Assembly: GCF_004798865.1 (NCBI RefSeq)
Contig: NW_025336348.1
Location: forward strand, 696,172-760,171
Origin: Varanus komodoensis
Lineage: Eukaryota > Chordata > Lepidosauria > Squamata > Varanidae
Reading direction: 5' to 3'
DNA: 64,000 bases
Positions within the stretch are counted from its first letter, which is position 1. Each line of letters starts with the position of its first letter. A model generated the notes under the pieces. That model was not told the DNA's origin, did no database searches, and saw nothing but the letters and a program-made list of their open reading frames with translations. The translations under genes were made by a program, and so were the position numbers. Below are positions 10,423-21,698 of the stretch, piece by piece.

Positions 10423-10640
10423 CAAGGGCATAAGAAGATTCATGCTGGACCAGACCACAGATCCATCTAGTCCATCATTCCGGTCACGCAGTGGCCAACC
10501 CAGGGAACCCACAAGCAGGAGAAGAATACAACAGCAACAGCCTTAGATCCAAGAGACAGCATATAACCACCAGGACTAGTAGCTTTGATGCAGCCATGGA
10601 TCACAGCTTGGAGCCTAAGATAGCTTAATAAAGGTTGTTC
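10423..10640 (-). mobile_element. CR1 3' end of the 'ggaccagaccac-tccatctagtcc' type (antisense)
   Basis: The plus strand begins 'ggcataagaagattcatgctggaccagacc' and continues with 'gatccatctagtccatcattcc', 'cagtggccaacccagg' and 'aacccacaagcagg'. This is the complement of the very common reptile CR1 3' end (tail reading 'tggtctgatccagcagg...cttatg'). It is a different CR1 lineage from those at 8.3-9.1 kb, with moderate divergence. Confidence 0.85.
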
Positions 10641-10824
10641 ATGGATGGAAAATTCTCCTCTCTTCTTCTTTTCCTAGAAGTCCATAAGCCCCAGATCCCG
10701 TTGCTCAAGAGGGCCTCTTGGCCTTTGATAGTCAGCCTTCTGCAAGTTTGGGTGGCCACAGGGGCAGAGGAATTGATGGGGAACTTTACTTTGGAGAACT
10801 TCCTTAAGTTAACTTCCTTAAATT

Positions 10825-12455
10825 AACTTCACCCCACCAAAGCAGGATGGGAGATATCTGCATAGGAGATTAGATGAGGCTGGGGACTTAGGGGCACAGA
10901 TTAGAGTCACCCCCCTTGAAGTCGAGGGGCTCCTCAGGGCATTGGACATTACAAAGGCGCCAGGCCCTGACGGGTTACACCCAAGAGTACTTAGAGAGTT
11001 GGCAGGGGTTCTCTCACACCCGCTGGCCTCCATTTTTGAGACCTCGTGGAGAACAGGTAAAGTTCCAGAGTACTGGAGGGTGGCATCTGTGGTCCCAGTT
11101 TTCAAAAAGGGTAGTAGAAAGGACATGGGGAATGATAGACCGGTTAGCCTTACGTCCATTGTAGGAAAAACAATGGAAAGGCTCATAATAGAGAGAGATC
11201 TAGTGATGCTAGATGGGGAAGGGAGGCTGACAGCCACACAACACGGCTTCCGCAAAAACAGGTCCTGCCAGACAAACCTTGTGGAATTCTATGACAAAGT
11301 TTCGAGATGGCTAGATGGAGGGGATGCAGTGGATGTGGTATACCCGGATTTCAGCAAGGCCTTTGACAAAGTGCCCCATGATATCCTGGTGGAGAAACTG
11401 AGGAGTTTTGGGATACACCAAAGCACTGTCTGGTGGATTAGGGCATGGTTGACTGACCGAAAGCAGAAGGTAACCATTAGCAGGGAATCATCGGGATGGC
11501 AGCCAGTGACAAACGGGGTTCCCCAGGGCTCCATCCTGGGGCCAATCCTGTTTAATCTTTTCATTAACGACATGGAAGAAGGGGTGAACAGTCTGCTGAT
11601 CAAATTCGCAGATGACACTAAAACTGGAGCAGTGGCCACAACTGAGGAGCAGGTACTCCAGGTCCAAAAGGATCTGGACAGACTATGGAAGTGGGCAGGA
11701 GACAACAGGATGGCGTTCAATGTGGATAAGGCATAGGAATAGCTGTCATAAGTACAGGTTAGGTGACAAGTGGCTGGAGAGCAGCACTTGTGAAAGGGAC
11801 CTCGGGGTGCTGGTTGACTGCAGGCTAAACATGAGTCAGCAGTGTGATGCGGTGGTCAAGAGGGCGAATGCCACCCTTGGTTGCATAGCCAGAAGTGTGG
11901 CTTCTAGATCAAGAGAGGTATTACTACCACTCTACACGACTCTGGTGCCCCCGCAACTGGAGTATTGTGCTCAGTTTTGGGCCCCTCATTACAGAAAGGA
12001 TATAGCCAGGTTGGAGTCAGTGCAGCGTAGGGCCACAAGGCAAGATGGGGTATGAGGCAAGACTGAGGGAACAGGGTCTCTTCAGCCTGGAGAAGAGGAG
12101 ACTCAGAGGGGATATGTTGGTGACATACAGGTATGTGAGGGGATGTCACATGGAGGTGGGTAGAAGCCTGTTCTCCCCTGCAGAGGAAGGCAGGACGCGC
12201 TCCAACAGAGCAAAGTTCAGGGAGCCAAGGTTCCATTTAGATGCCAGGAAGCCCTTCCTGACAGTTGGGACCCCGAGGGTGTGGAATGGGCTTCCACGGG
12301 TGGGGGTTGAGGCCCCATCGGTGCGGGTGTTCAAGGATAGGCTAGACATGCACATGGTGGGCATCTCGTGAGTGGAGCCGGCTGGTGCTGGAGGTCAGAC
12401 TAGATGCCCAGGGATGCCCCTTCTGACTCGCTCTGTTTCTATGTTTCTATGTCTC
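10825..12455 (+). mobile_element. CR1 LINE, 5'-truncated, relatively young
   Basis: About 1.6 kb of CR1 ORF2 and 3' UTR. Open reading is visible from about 10830 and runs as one frame to 11735. At 11735 an internal deletion removes part of the region after the RT. The C-terminal region continues to about 12370 in other frames (for example VDCRLNMSQQCDAVVKRANATLGC and EARLREQGLFSLEKRRLRGDM). The 3' end carries the short octamer repeat TTTCTATG x2 at about 12436-12451, the usual CR1 terminus in place of a poly(A) tail. The 5' truncation explains the missing endonuclease. The long intact frame makes it the youngest-looking CR1 in the window. Confidence 0.95.
10942..11738 (+). pseudogene. CR1 ORF2 reverse transcriptase domain (264 codons open)
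   Basis: This is a CR1-clade reverse transcriptase fragment that would copy LINE RNA at a nicked target in the nucleus. Domain order, counted from the first in-frame Met: TKAPGPDGLHPRV (residues 4-16), fingers; palm motif A, PDFSKAFDKVPHD, with catalytic Asp at residue 136; motif B, GVPQGSILGPILFN, from residue 192; motif C, FADD, at 222-225 (11605-11616). All three catalytic aspartates are present. The usual Leu before motif A is Pro. The endonuclease and start region are absent upstream, and the frame closes at 11736-11738 beside a deletion, so no full enzyme is made. The Met is not a true start because homology continues upstream to about 10830. Confidence 0.93.
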
Positions 12456-12495
12456 TCAGCATCAAAACCTAGACGAGGAAGACATGCGTTGTTAC

Positions 12496-12919
12496 CAGCG
12501 CTTTTTTTGTCATAGAACGCACCGGAACGGAGTTCCGGCACCTTTTTTCGACATACTTTCCAAGTTTTAAAAGTAACTTTTGAAAATTCAATGTTTGGTC
12601 CACGTGGATTCGAATCACCCTGTCGGGCATAGCAGGTTGGCAGCAAAATCATTAAAACGGTGCGTGCGGGCTGCTTGTGTGTCGAGTCCGATGCATGCGG
12701 TCTTCGTCCGCACTGGTTGTGATGGTGCTGCTCGGCTTGTGGTGCTGCTCGGCTTGTGATTGGTCATGTGGTCGCACGCTGGGTGCTTACTGTGGGCGGC
12801 GACCGTTATGCTTCGTTACACAACTGATGTGTGTGGGTGTGTGTACAGTGATTGACTACGCATGAAAAGTAAATAATTTCATGAGTTCCGGCACCTTTTT
12901 TCTTACAAAAAAAGCACTG
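12496..12919. mobile_element. hAT-type MITE, perfect 8-bp target duplication
   Basis: A 424-bp non-autonomous DNA transposon. Ends are CAGCGCTTTTTTTG and CAAAAAAAGCACTG (inverted, one mismatch). They are flanked by the identical 8-mer GTTGTTAC at 12488-12495 and 12920-12927, diagnostic of hAT insertion. A subterminal block GAGTTCCGGCACCTTTTTT occurs near both ends in the same orientation. At the left it also pairs with an upstream GCACCGGAAC to form a hairpin. The interior retains many CpGs and has a tandem 'tgctgctcggcttgtg' duplication near 12730-12757. It also has a tRNA T-arm-like GATTCGAATC at 12608-12617. There is no transposase frame. The intact duplication suggests a moderately recent insertion. 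Confidence 0.93.
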
Positions 12920-12927
12920 GTTGTTAC

Positions 12928-14570
12928 TGGTCTGGAGATCTAAAATAAAAACTGCTCCAATTCTGTCATGGTGGACTTCCCCAAGTCAAGAAAAAACAAC
13001 TCCCTCTAAAATGGGCAACACCCATTTTAGGGTTCCTCATATGGGAGCCACGCCAGTATGGTGTCATGTCACACTGCAATAGAGGAGGTTTGGCAAATGC
13101 AAGCATATGGGTGGGGTTGATCCTTTACCAGGGATCATTCCAGCTTGTCAAGTTGTGTGAATCTGCCTGGTGTGTAGTTGGCCCCTCTTCTTTTCTTAGC
13201 CCAGACCAAGCATGCAATGTCCCAGTTTGGATCAGAACCACTGTTCGGCAGGAGGGTAGGATCGATTCATCATCACTGAACTGAGGCTGGCTTTTTGACA
13301 TTCACTCCTACCCCTACATAAGGGAATTTTGAACAGGAAAAACACGCCTGCTGATGCCAATGGAGACATCCTATTTTTCCTTGCAGGGAGGGGGCAATTT
13401 CAGGAAGCAAACAGCTGGGGTTGTGGGGAGGAAGGTTGAATCCCCCCTTCCTGGTGTGTGTGGCGGTCCCAACCTGATTCAGGAGCACAAGCTGTCATTA
13501 TAAATAAGTGGGCTACTTGCAGCATAATTAATGTAACGTGTAGCTTGACTCAGAGCTTCTTTGGTGCAAATGCTCTCATTTTACTAGCAAGTAAGAAGTT
13601 ATGAGTGGGGCTATGGGGAGAGTGAAAGAACAGCGGACATGGCACGGTGCCCCTCTTATTGGTGGGTGCCATCTGGAAGAATGGTTCTCTTCATGGCTGC
13701 TAGTCAAGAGGCATGAATGGAGCCAGGAGACTTGTGAATACCGGTTCTCAGGAGAGAAGGAGCAGGGGTTATTCTTGTACTCATGCCCTGTTTGGGTGGG
13801 CTTCCCAAACTGTCCGGTTTGCCCCTGTTGGAATCAAGACGGTAGACTGGACTTGCGTTTGGTTTGATCCATCAAGTTTCTTCTGGTGTTCTTCAGCTGT
13901 GTTCCCTTGCGGCTATCAGGAAGACTTTCAGGGAAATATACAAGTGTTTTTTTTCCACTCCATAATAACACTGGAAGTGAAAACAAAGCAACATGGCCCT
14001 TCTAATTTAGCTCATGGTTCTACACTTTAATTTTTCACTAGTTCTGCCAGAAGTACTTTAAAGAAAAGGGCAATTATTCAGATGAAGTTACATATGGGTT
14101 GGGAGAAAGTTCCACTTTGGCAAGACTACACTCAGATGGTACATAAATTGTACACCCAAGTACATATGTGGCTTTTACTGAAATGCGCAGAAGCTGAACA
14201 ATGTAAGTGACAAAACTCACACGTCATTAAAGGTGCAAATTGATTATTGGACGTCTAGCCAATGCAGTTATTAATCATCTCCTGGAGGTGAAAATTGGCC
14301 AGCTAACTGAGGTTATCCTTAAGTAGTAACAGTACAGAAATGCAGATGGAGGAAGAGATTTAGTGGATGATATGGAGTTGGTCTCACTAGCTGCTTTGTG
14401 GTGTTGCTGCAGAAAATGACCACGTGAATAACAACGCAGGTGAGCCAAATGCTTGTCCCAAAATGCCATCATGACCCAATTTTATGAGCCAACTCACTCA
14501 CACGGGGTTCCCAATGCGAATATGGATGGCATCCAACAGCATCGCTGTGCTAGTACTAATGACAATGCAG
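12928..14570. other. Unique DNA, no gene recognised
   Basis: No mobile element or exon was recognised. A short AT-rich piece near 13495-13545 (GCATAATTAATGTAACGTG) looks like conserved noncoding sequence. Frames of 70-105 codons at 13.6-14.0 kb overlap and lack domain signatures. Confidence 0.4.
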
Positions 14571-14638
14571 CTGTTTTTATTTATTTAATTTATATCTCAC
14601 CTTTCTCCCATTGTGGAACTCAAGGTGGCAACATGGGG
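14571..14638 (-). mobile_element. LINE 3' tail fragment
   Basis: The plus strand shows 'tttatttatttaatttatatctcacctttctccc' followed by 'ggaactcaaggtggc'. This is the complement of a common squamate LINE/SINE 3' end ending in a 'ggcgggatataaat(aaat)n' tail. Too short to assign a clade. Confidence 0.55.
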
Positions 14639-14872
14639 TTTTATTTATTTATTTTCCGATTTATAACCAGCCTTTTTCCTACAAAGGGCTTAAGGCAGCT
14701 TACAGCATTCTCCTCCTCCATCTTATCCCCACAACAACAGCCCTGTGAGGTAGGTTGGGCTGCGAGTCTGTGACTGGCCCAAAGTCACCCAGTTGGCTCC
14801 ATGGCTGAGCGGGGACTAGAATCCAGATCATCTGAGTCCCAGTCCCATGTTCTTAACCACTACACCACACTG
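14639..14872 (-). mobile_element. Sauria-type tRNA SINE (antisense)
   Basis: Complement of a near-complete copy. The AT tail is at 14640-14660, the 'gccctgtgaggtaggttggg' body at 14740-14760, and 'gactggcccaaagtcacccagttggctccatgg' follows. The head complement, TTCTTAACCACTACACCACA, lies at 14849-14868. It is similar to the copies at 1577 and 50263. Its head end joins a 5S rRNA-like segment directly (next entry). Confidence 0.9.
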
Positions 14873-14950
14873 GGTTCCCAAGTGGTCTCCCCTCCAAGCT
14901 CAGGACAGCCCCAGACCTGCTTAGCTTCAACATGGTGGATGCCTCATGTG
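14871..14950 (-). repeat. 5S rRNA-derived segment abutting a tRNA SINE
   Basis: The plus strand reads 'gttcccaagtggtctccc', then CCTGCTTAGCTTC, the complement of the 5S rRNA internal promoter region (GAAGCTAAGCAGG). The order and spacing match vertebrate 5S rRNA read backwards, with mutations. It is too short and diverged to be a 5S gene. It sits exactly at the head of the tRNA SINE, so it may be a compound SINE or two independent insertions. Confidence 0.7.
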
Positions 14951-16660
14951 CCTCCAGACCATCCTCTGGACCTATTGTAACCACAGGGTAATGTTTCTTC
15001 TAACCCATGCCTTGCACTTGCATAATGTGGAAAAGTGGAGGTTTGCCACCGAAAATTTGTGGCACGGTGGTATTAAAAGAAAAAGCCCCCCTTGGGGCCA
15101 AATTCCAGCAGCAACTCTCGAAGTTCAGTCTTAATAAAATGGCTCAAATGATCAGGCCATAAGATGGCATCTTGCACCCGCCGTTCGGTCTGCCAAGCTT
15201 TTTGCATACGTACGAAATGTTTTGTACAAACACCGCGAAGCAACCAGCAAAAGCATCTCAGTGTCATTCTCCAGAGCAGTTGGATAAAACTCAATAGTAA
15301 TTGCTAGCTTAAGGAAAATCCAATACAGGTGGTGGAGGGTATTATTACAATATCATCACTTCCACCTCCTGTGAATGGAGCCCGCTGTAAGCTATTGACA
15401 ATTCTAATTTAAATTGTCATAGAGATTCCATTACAATCCCTGTGGCATAGGACCTCACAGAGCTGTTCTTCTTCAGAAGAAAGGAAGAAGAGCACCCCTT
15501 CTGAAATGATCCCTCTCCCCACTCAACCAGGATTATTTTGTGGCTTCCCAGGATGAAAACATCCAGAGTAAGATGATTTTCGCTACTGGATGGTGTTTGG
15601 AACAGATTAAAATCCCAGATCTGGACCAATACCCATCTCCTGTGCCCTAGTCCAACACTATAATGACTTAAAATCACCCATCCATCCATCCCATAATGTC
15701 TTCATTAAACGGCTTAGCCTCCTTTAACTAGACTCCAGAAGAATTGGATTGCTACATATGGATTTCTGAAGGATGCATCATTTCTGCAACATTGATGTAT
15801 TGATGTATCCTGGTTCTCAGCTCTAAGGTATTATGCAAACATTGTCTGTACTTTCAGAGTGAAGCATTATATGGAATGCTATTTTGTGTGAAGACAGGAG
15901 ACGGAAGAGCCACAGTTTTTGAACACTATTTAAAAAACAGCCTTTTGTTTGTTTCTGTTTGTATACTGCTCCACAGCCATATGTGGATAAGCTGATTTAA
16001 GAACAGTGCCCTGAGTCTCATGGCATTAAAAGACAATTCTCCACCTTTATATTGCATGTTTTATCTCCCCTCTCTCTGGAGGAGCAGAAACGTCCCATGA
16101 AGGCTTTATCAGATTTCTCCTGTCTCCAATGGGACAGTTGAAGATTTGGTTCCGATTCGCTTGCCTCTCCATTCACTTAAGTAGCAGATGCTTTTTCTTT
16201 CTTTCTCCCTCTTTACAGTTGTGGTGTAAAATATTCTGAGATAGAATTTTTTATCATAATTAATAATAGATGAAAAATTCTGCGTTTTTGAAGTTCTAAA
16301 CTCAATGCTGTTTGATTTATGATGTCTTTATAGTTGTTTTTCCGAGTAATTCCATGCCTTTTTGTGCAGGGATATGGTCAGATGGCTCTTTTCAAAATAA
16401 AAATAAAATTCTCCTAGTGGAATTGGTACTCTGCTCTTTTCTTTCGTTTGTTGTGGCCTTTTGATTTTTTGTTGCTCTGCTTCTTAAAAATGGCCCATTG
16501 TTTCTAATTAGCCCAATCTTTGCTTTTTCTTTATAAGTGGATCTCATAAGTGGATCTCATAAGCCACTGACTTGATCTGCAACACAAGTGGTGAACAAGC
16601 AGGAGGGTTCTGGATGCATGTGAGAATGCTCTTTTCTGGGTCCCTACATATCTGGCTGCT
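14951..16660. other. Unique DNA, no gene recognised
   Basis: No element or exon was recognised. The stretch 16235-16345 is AT-rich with CATAATTAATAATAGATG and TGATTTATGATG and could be conserved noncoding DNA. At 16540-16562 a 13-mer (GTGGATCTCATAA) is duplicated in tandem. Confidence 0.4.
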
Positions 16661-16812
16661 CTACAGAACTCCCTGTGAGGAAAGTTGGGCTGAGAGGCTG
16701 TGACTGGCCCAGAGTCACCCAGTTGGCTCCATGGCTGAGCGGGGGCAAGAACCCAAGTTGCTTGAGTCCCAGTCCTGCATTCTTAACCACTATAACTGCA
16801 CTGGCTTTCACT
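16661..16812 (-). mobile_element. Sauria-type tRNA SINE, partial (antisense)
   Basis: Complement of the 5' two-thirds of the SINE: 'ctgtgaggaaagttgggctgag', 'gactggcccagagtcacccagttggctccatgg', and the head complement 'ttcttaaccactataactgcactgg'. The 3' tail is missing. Confidence 0.88.
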
Positions 16813-18099
16813 AGGAAACACACCAGCCCTGGTGGATGAGAACACCAATGTACGGTAAGGGGAAACCCAGAGAAGAAGAGGTGATGGCTTCAAGAAAGGA
16901 ATAGATTGCACTCTCTACTTGAAATCTACAGCTTCTCACAAGAAAACTAGTGACTTTGTGGACTTTCAGTAATACTCAACAGCAGATATGACAATCTGGA
17001 TTTTTGAAGTGAGATTCTGCTTTAGACAGAAACCGAAGTGTGCATCTTCTGAATGGGTCTCAGCAAAATTTGACTAGTCTCTGAAATTTTGCACTGGGGT
17101 CCAAAAGGATCTTGTGGTTGGTGCCTATTCCTATATTCGCATGATGCTCATTATAGTTCCCAATACCCACTACGATGTTTGTGTATTATAAATGTGGGCT
17201 GATTCAGTGTTAAGGTGGTCCACAAAGCAATTCTACAGCAGAGTATATGGGCCACTGTGGAACCCACAACTGGACAGCTCTCCCGCAAATGTGGCATTTG
17301 TGAGAACTGGTGCCTCAGAATGGGCTCAGCACATTTCTTCTGCAATCTGCACCATCGCAACAGCATGAAGAAGGCTCTTGCTGACGTCCAAATCATTACA
17401 AGCCAAGTGCAGAACCTGGCTAGAAGCCCAGGAAACTGAAAGTGCAGAGGTTAAATTTCATCTTCCAGTCAAAATCTCTTTTAAAAGCTGCTGTTAAGAA
17501 AGCCAACTCAAGTACAAACATGTAATATAGGCTAATATCACTTAGGCTGAGGTGGGGGAGAGCAGATTTGGCCACTGCTAAATTGTGTTAAAAATACCTG
17601 AAATATCTCCTTGTGAAGAAAAGCCCAGTTCAAAATGCGTCCTGATTTGGACACATCAGAGAAATTTGATTCCTATGTAACATGGCTAGGCAGGTAACCT
17701 TCAAGTAATTAATAGCAGCGCGTAACTAAGTGCAATTCTAGGTTTGGACATATGCTTTCTCTCAAGGGGAATGTATTCCCAATCTTGAAGCATGCTTGAA
17801 AGGCAAAAGCTGAAGTTTTACTAGCAGATGAAGAGCTCTTAGCTCTGGTGAGGAGAAGGCATTGTAAAGCCACTTCATCTTATTCAGCTTTGCAGATTTC
17901 CTATGGAAAGAGAAAAGATGGAAGAAACATTGGGTTAACACAGAAAGGTTGCAGGTGGAAAACAGCATTGTTTGGATAACTTCACTTTTCTGTAAGTGAG
18001 ACAGGGCAATACTATTAAAAAGCCACTTCAGGAAACTCTCTCAGATTATCCAGGATCTTGATATGCCCCATCTTGTACGCCATGGCTTGGATCCAGACT
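16813..18099. other. Unassigned DNA
   Basis: No gene recognised. Overlapping sense and antisense frames of 74 and 81 codons at 17151-17439 show clustered Cys/His on the plus strand (CGICENW...FFCNLHHRN). No family could be assigned, and a decayed transposon is possible. Confidence 0.35.
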
Positions 18100-18310
18100 T
18101 GGAGTTTTTGTTGTTATGTACCGTCAAGTTGTCTTCAACCTATGGTTGACCCTCCAAAAGGTCCTGTCTCATTCAGCTCTTCCAAGTTCAAGACTGTGGG
18201 TTCCTTTATGGGTTCAGCCCATCTCATATTTGGTTCTCCCTTTTGTCTTCTGCCTTCAGGTTTTCCTAACATGTCTTCTCCAGGGACTCTTGGCTTCTCA
18301 TGATGTCTCC
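18100..18310 (-). mobile_element. RTE-clade LINE 3' end (non-BovB, antisense)
   Basis: The complement translates to YFGHIMR-like and KPEGRRQKGEPNMRW stretches, then an LDGT-type C-terminus and a (CAA)n-like tail (plus strand GTTGTTATGTACCGTCAAG). This is the C-terminal end and 3' UTR of an RTE LINE, the same lineage as the fragments at 47.3 and 54.0 kb. It differs from BovB, whose end reads MRWLDG...QLCD. It is 5'-truncated and diverged. Confidence 0.75.
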
Positions 18311-18535
18311 AAGTAGACCCACTGAAATAAATGGGAAGTGCAGAAGCAAAGATTAACTTTATCTTGCCTTGATTTCAGTAGCTCTACTCTCAGCTATGGC
18401 TATGTGTGGATCCAACCCTATGGCAGTAAACTAGGCTATAAATGCTTTTTTAAAAGTTATTTTTATTGTGGAGTCTGTCTATCCAGGATTAACTCAATTT
18501 TAGATACAAAATACACTTCCAGTTCTTCAAAAAAA

Positions 18536-18538
<3 letters not shown>

Positions 18539-18598
<60 letters not shown>

Positions 18599-18600
18599 CC
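18539..18600. repeat. (TC)n microsatellite
   Basis: About 60 bases of nearly pure TC. It produces an artefactual Ser-Leu run in one reading frame. Confidence 0.98.
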
Positions 18601-21600
18601 CCCTGAAAAACTGGACAGCCAATGTAGATATGCAAATCAAGTCTACATCAAGGCCTTTAAGAGAAATATTATCTCTCTTTCTCACACACACACACTAGTT
18701 CAGTCCTTCCCCCTTTACAGAGCCCTTGTAATTCTGAGATTTTTTTCCCTCCACCCACACTGTTGTTTCTTTAATCTTTCTCACTGTAATTGCTGGAAAT
18801 TTAGAGCTGCGCTTGTAGTTAGCTTAGAGTCAATTTACTCCAGTAACTCCAGAGCTGTGCTTCCAGTTAAAGTCACTGCAGAAAAACTTGGTCAAAGTTA
18901 AGCTAAGAATGCAAGGAAGACATTCATGGCGAAAGCTTCTTGCATCGTGTGGTAAAGTCACCTGCGTCGGTCTTTTGATCTGTGAGTTGCTAATGGGCTA
19001 TTCTGCAGTACCATTCCTGATTCGATAATCTCTGCTCGGTTCTTCATGTGCACATGCATGCACCAGCACACACTTCTTTGTTGTTCTGGAAGCGCTTTGA
19101 AGTTGCTACCTTTGTAGACTGTTTCATGCTTCAGGCCTATTACCCTCTTGCTCGTCAATGTTTTCCTCAAAGTTGTGTGATCCCCCCTCTGCACCCTCTC
19201 TTCGTTTCAGCCATTGCGTGGCTTGTGTTGCTTCTTTTTGTGGCACCATTGCGCCTCAGCAGAAAGACTCCAAGAGAAATGCAAGGTCAATGGTGGATGG
19301 AGAAAACCACACAATTGGTGCTTTAAACTGCAATTTCGGGCAGCTGTCAAATGGTGTTCTAATGAATTGGAGGCAAATGTTTACAGTCATAGCTGGTCTG
19401 TTGAATGTGGACCAAAGAGACCTGGGTTTGAATCCTGCTCAATGAAGCTCCCTTGGTGACCTTGGAGCAATCATGGTCTTTCAAGGGTGTCCAGTGCCTT
19501 GCCGATTTCCACATTTTGTTGTGTTACGATTTGGAGCTGAAGTGGATTTAATTGGCATTGTTGCCACTTGAGGTATACAAGATGCTCACCCCTGTGAAGA
19601 TGCAAAATATGTTTACTGTGACACAAACATTAAGCAAAAGAAACAAACCAGCACTTGTACCCACTCTGAGCTAATTAGAGGGAGAGAGAGAATTAACCAT
19701 GATCAGAACATGTATCCTGAAAGAGTTGGAATAAATAGGTGGGTGGAGAATTCACTAGCAAATGCCTAATTTATATTCTCTTTATTCAATGAACTGTACA
19801 TTAATGCCAGTGTATTAATTAACTTTCTTGAGAAAATATGAATGGATATCAATCATTTCCCTTCAAATCCCAAAGTTTTGGTGATTCTTCCCTGGTCCAG
19901 TGCCCCAGAGCAGATCTTTAATGCCTCAAAGTATCACTGAGAAAGTCCAGTCCAGTTACACTTCCCTTGTCCAAGGCTGATAAACCCTGATCTGGTGAGG
20001 CTGATAGACTCGTAAAGGTTTTTGTTTGAAATTCAAGAAGCTGGTCTTGGGAAGACCCCTTCAGCCTCCAGTTGATAACCAGGATGCTTACCAAGGGAAC
20101 TTGCTAAATCGTTCCAATCCATTGCTTCACCCCACCTGTAATTGGAGGTCAAGAGAAGCGGCATGGCTTCCCTGCACCCCATATTCCCAGTTTGGATGTC
20201 TGAGTTTTGCTTAATCAATTATAACAGTACCAAATATGGTCAGGAGGTATAATGTAAGAACCACAGGCCCAGGAAAAAGGCTAAAGATGATGACTAGTGG
20301 AATATGACTAACACAATTATCTTGCAAAGAGCTAATAGATTAATACATTATCTTGGTTATATTTACATATCGCTAAAGTATTTTCCAAATCATTCATTCA
20401 GTAAATCTTAAACAGTCAGACTAACATGACTAAATCTCAAACAGTCAGGCTAACAAATACAGTACTGATGTTTTATTAATTTCAAATACATTTTTCTCTT
20501 TTTACAGCTTTTGGTCATTATTATGATATCCATATTCTGTTAAATCATTCGCTGCAGTTTGCTGAATAGACTTCAGTTGTCTCATCCCTCTTAATTTCAG
20601 CTCATTTAAATATATTTGCCAGCCTCAACACTTGATAATTATGAATACAATCAAGCTTAGGGGGGCTAACAAGCATGAGAAAAGGTTTGTTTCTTCCCTG
20701 GCAAAGGAGAAAGATTTCCCTTTTTAGAAAAGAGGGAATGAATACCTGCGGGCAGATGACCGGCAAGGTGGATTGACAGCACTACGGGCTGCCATTAAAT
20801 TTTATGGCAACTAGACCCTGTTATATGGAAGAAGTAACATATGTGCCAGCAAGACTTGAAATGGGCATGCGTCCTACTTCGTGGAGGGGCATCCTCTATT
20901 GGAAGGGGTTTCAGAAGATACTCCTCTCTTTGAAGGTACCTTCTGTCTCAAGGCTGTGGGCAGCTGGGTGGTTTACTGCAGGAATTTAATGCTGGATCAA
21001 ATGGACCTAGTAAGGTCATGGGTAGGAGAGCAAACTACTCAGTCAGCCCACGCAGGAGCAGGAGAGAGTCTACATGTGCTCTGGAATGGATGGACTGAAA
21101 GAGTCTGTAATAGGCAGAAACTAGGCCCAGGTGGTTCAAAATAGCTATGCAAAGGTGTTTTCATGAAGGTGTTTTCACTAAGAAGCCATCACTGAGTTAT
21201 GAGATAAGGAGATGTGGAAAATCCTTCAGTGCAAGAGAGTGCATGGATTTCCAAGGCGGTCTATTCAAACAGGTTGAACCAACAGAAAGAGCTTTCTAAT
21301 TTTTTCATACAAAAACGCTTTCTTGTATTTTAACCCCCTGGCTCAGATCCTACCCTTGGGAGCAAGGGTGCAGAGTTTCAGAGTTGGGAGGAGAGAAACA
21401 GGGCCTTCCAGGGTTTCCAGTCCAGCCTTCTGGGTTCTTCAGAAATCCCTACTCCTGCTTCCTTCCTCTTCCTCCCAATTATCATTCATTCACCGCTCTC
21501 CCAGTAATTTGTAGCTGCTTAATTGTTTGTTTTGCTTTTGCCACTCTGAAAGGTTGAAATGCCTCTCCTGAGGATTAGTTGCTGGCACTAAGAGCTTTAA

Positions 21601-21668
21601 GTTAAACTATCTTTCCATATTTTTAAAAATCACTCTCATCTTTTTTGCCTTTGGCTCAACCATTCTGG

Positions 21669-21698
21669 TATTTCATTTCATTTCATTTCATTTCATTT
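21669..21698. repeat. (ATTTC)n pentanucleotide repeat
   Basis: Five to six tandem copies of a TTTCA unit. Confidence 0.95.

Noticed and set aside
17215-17439. Possible zinc-finger-like Cys/His cluster
   Set aside because: The spacing does not fit a standard C2H2 or CCHC finger, and an antisense frame covers the same DNA.
18338-18901. 187-codon frame with a Ser-Leu run
   Set aside because: It is carried by the TC microsatellite. The flanks have no recognisable protein features.
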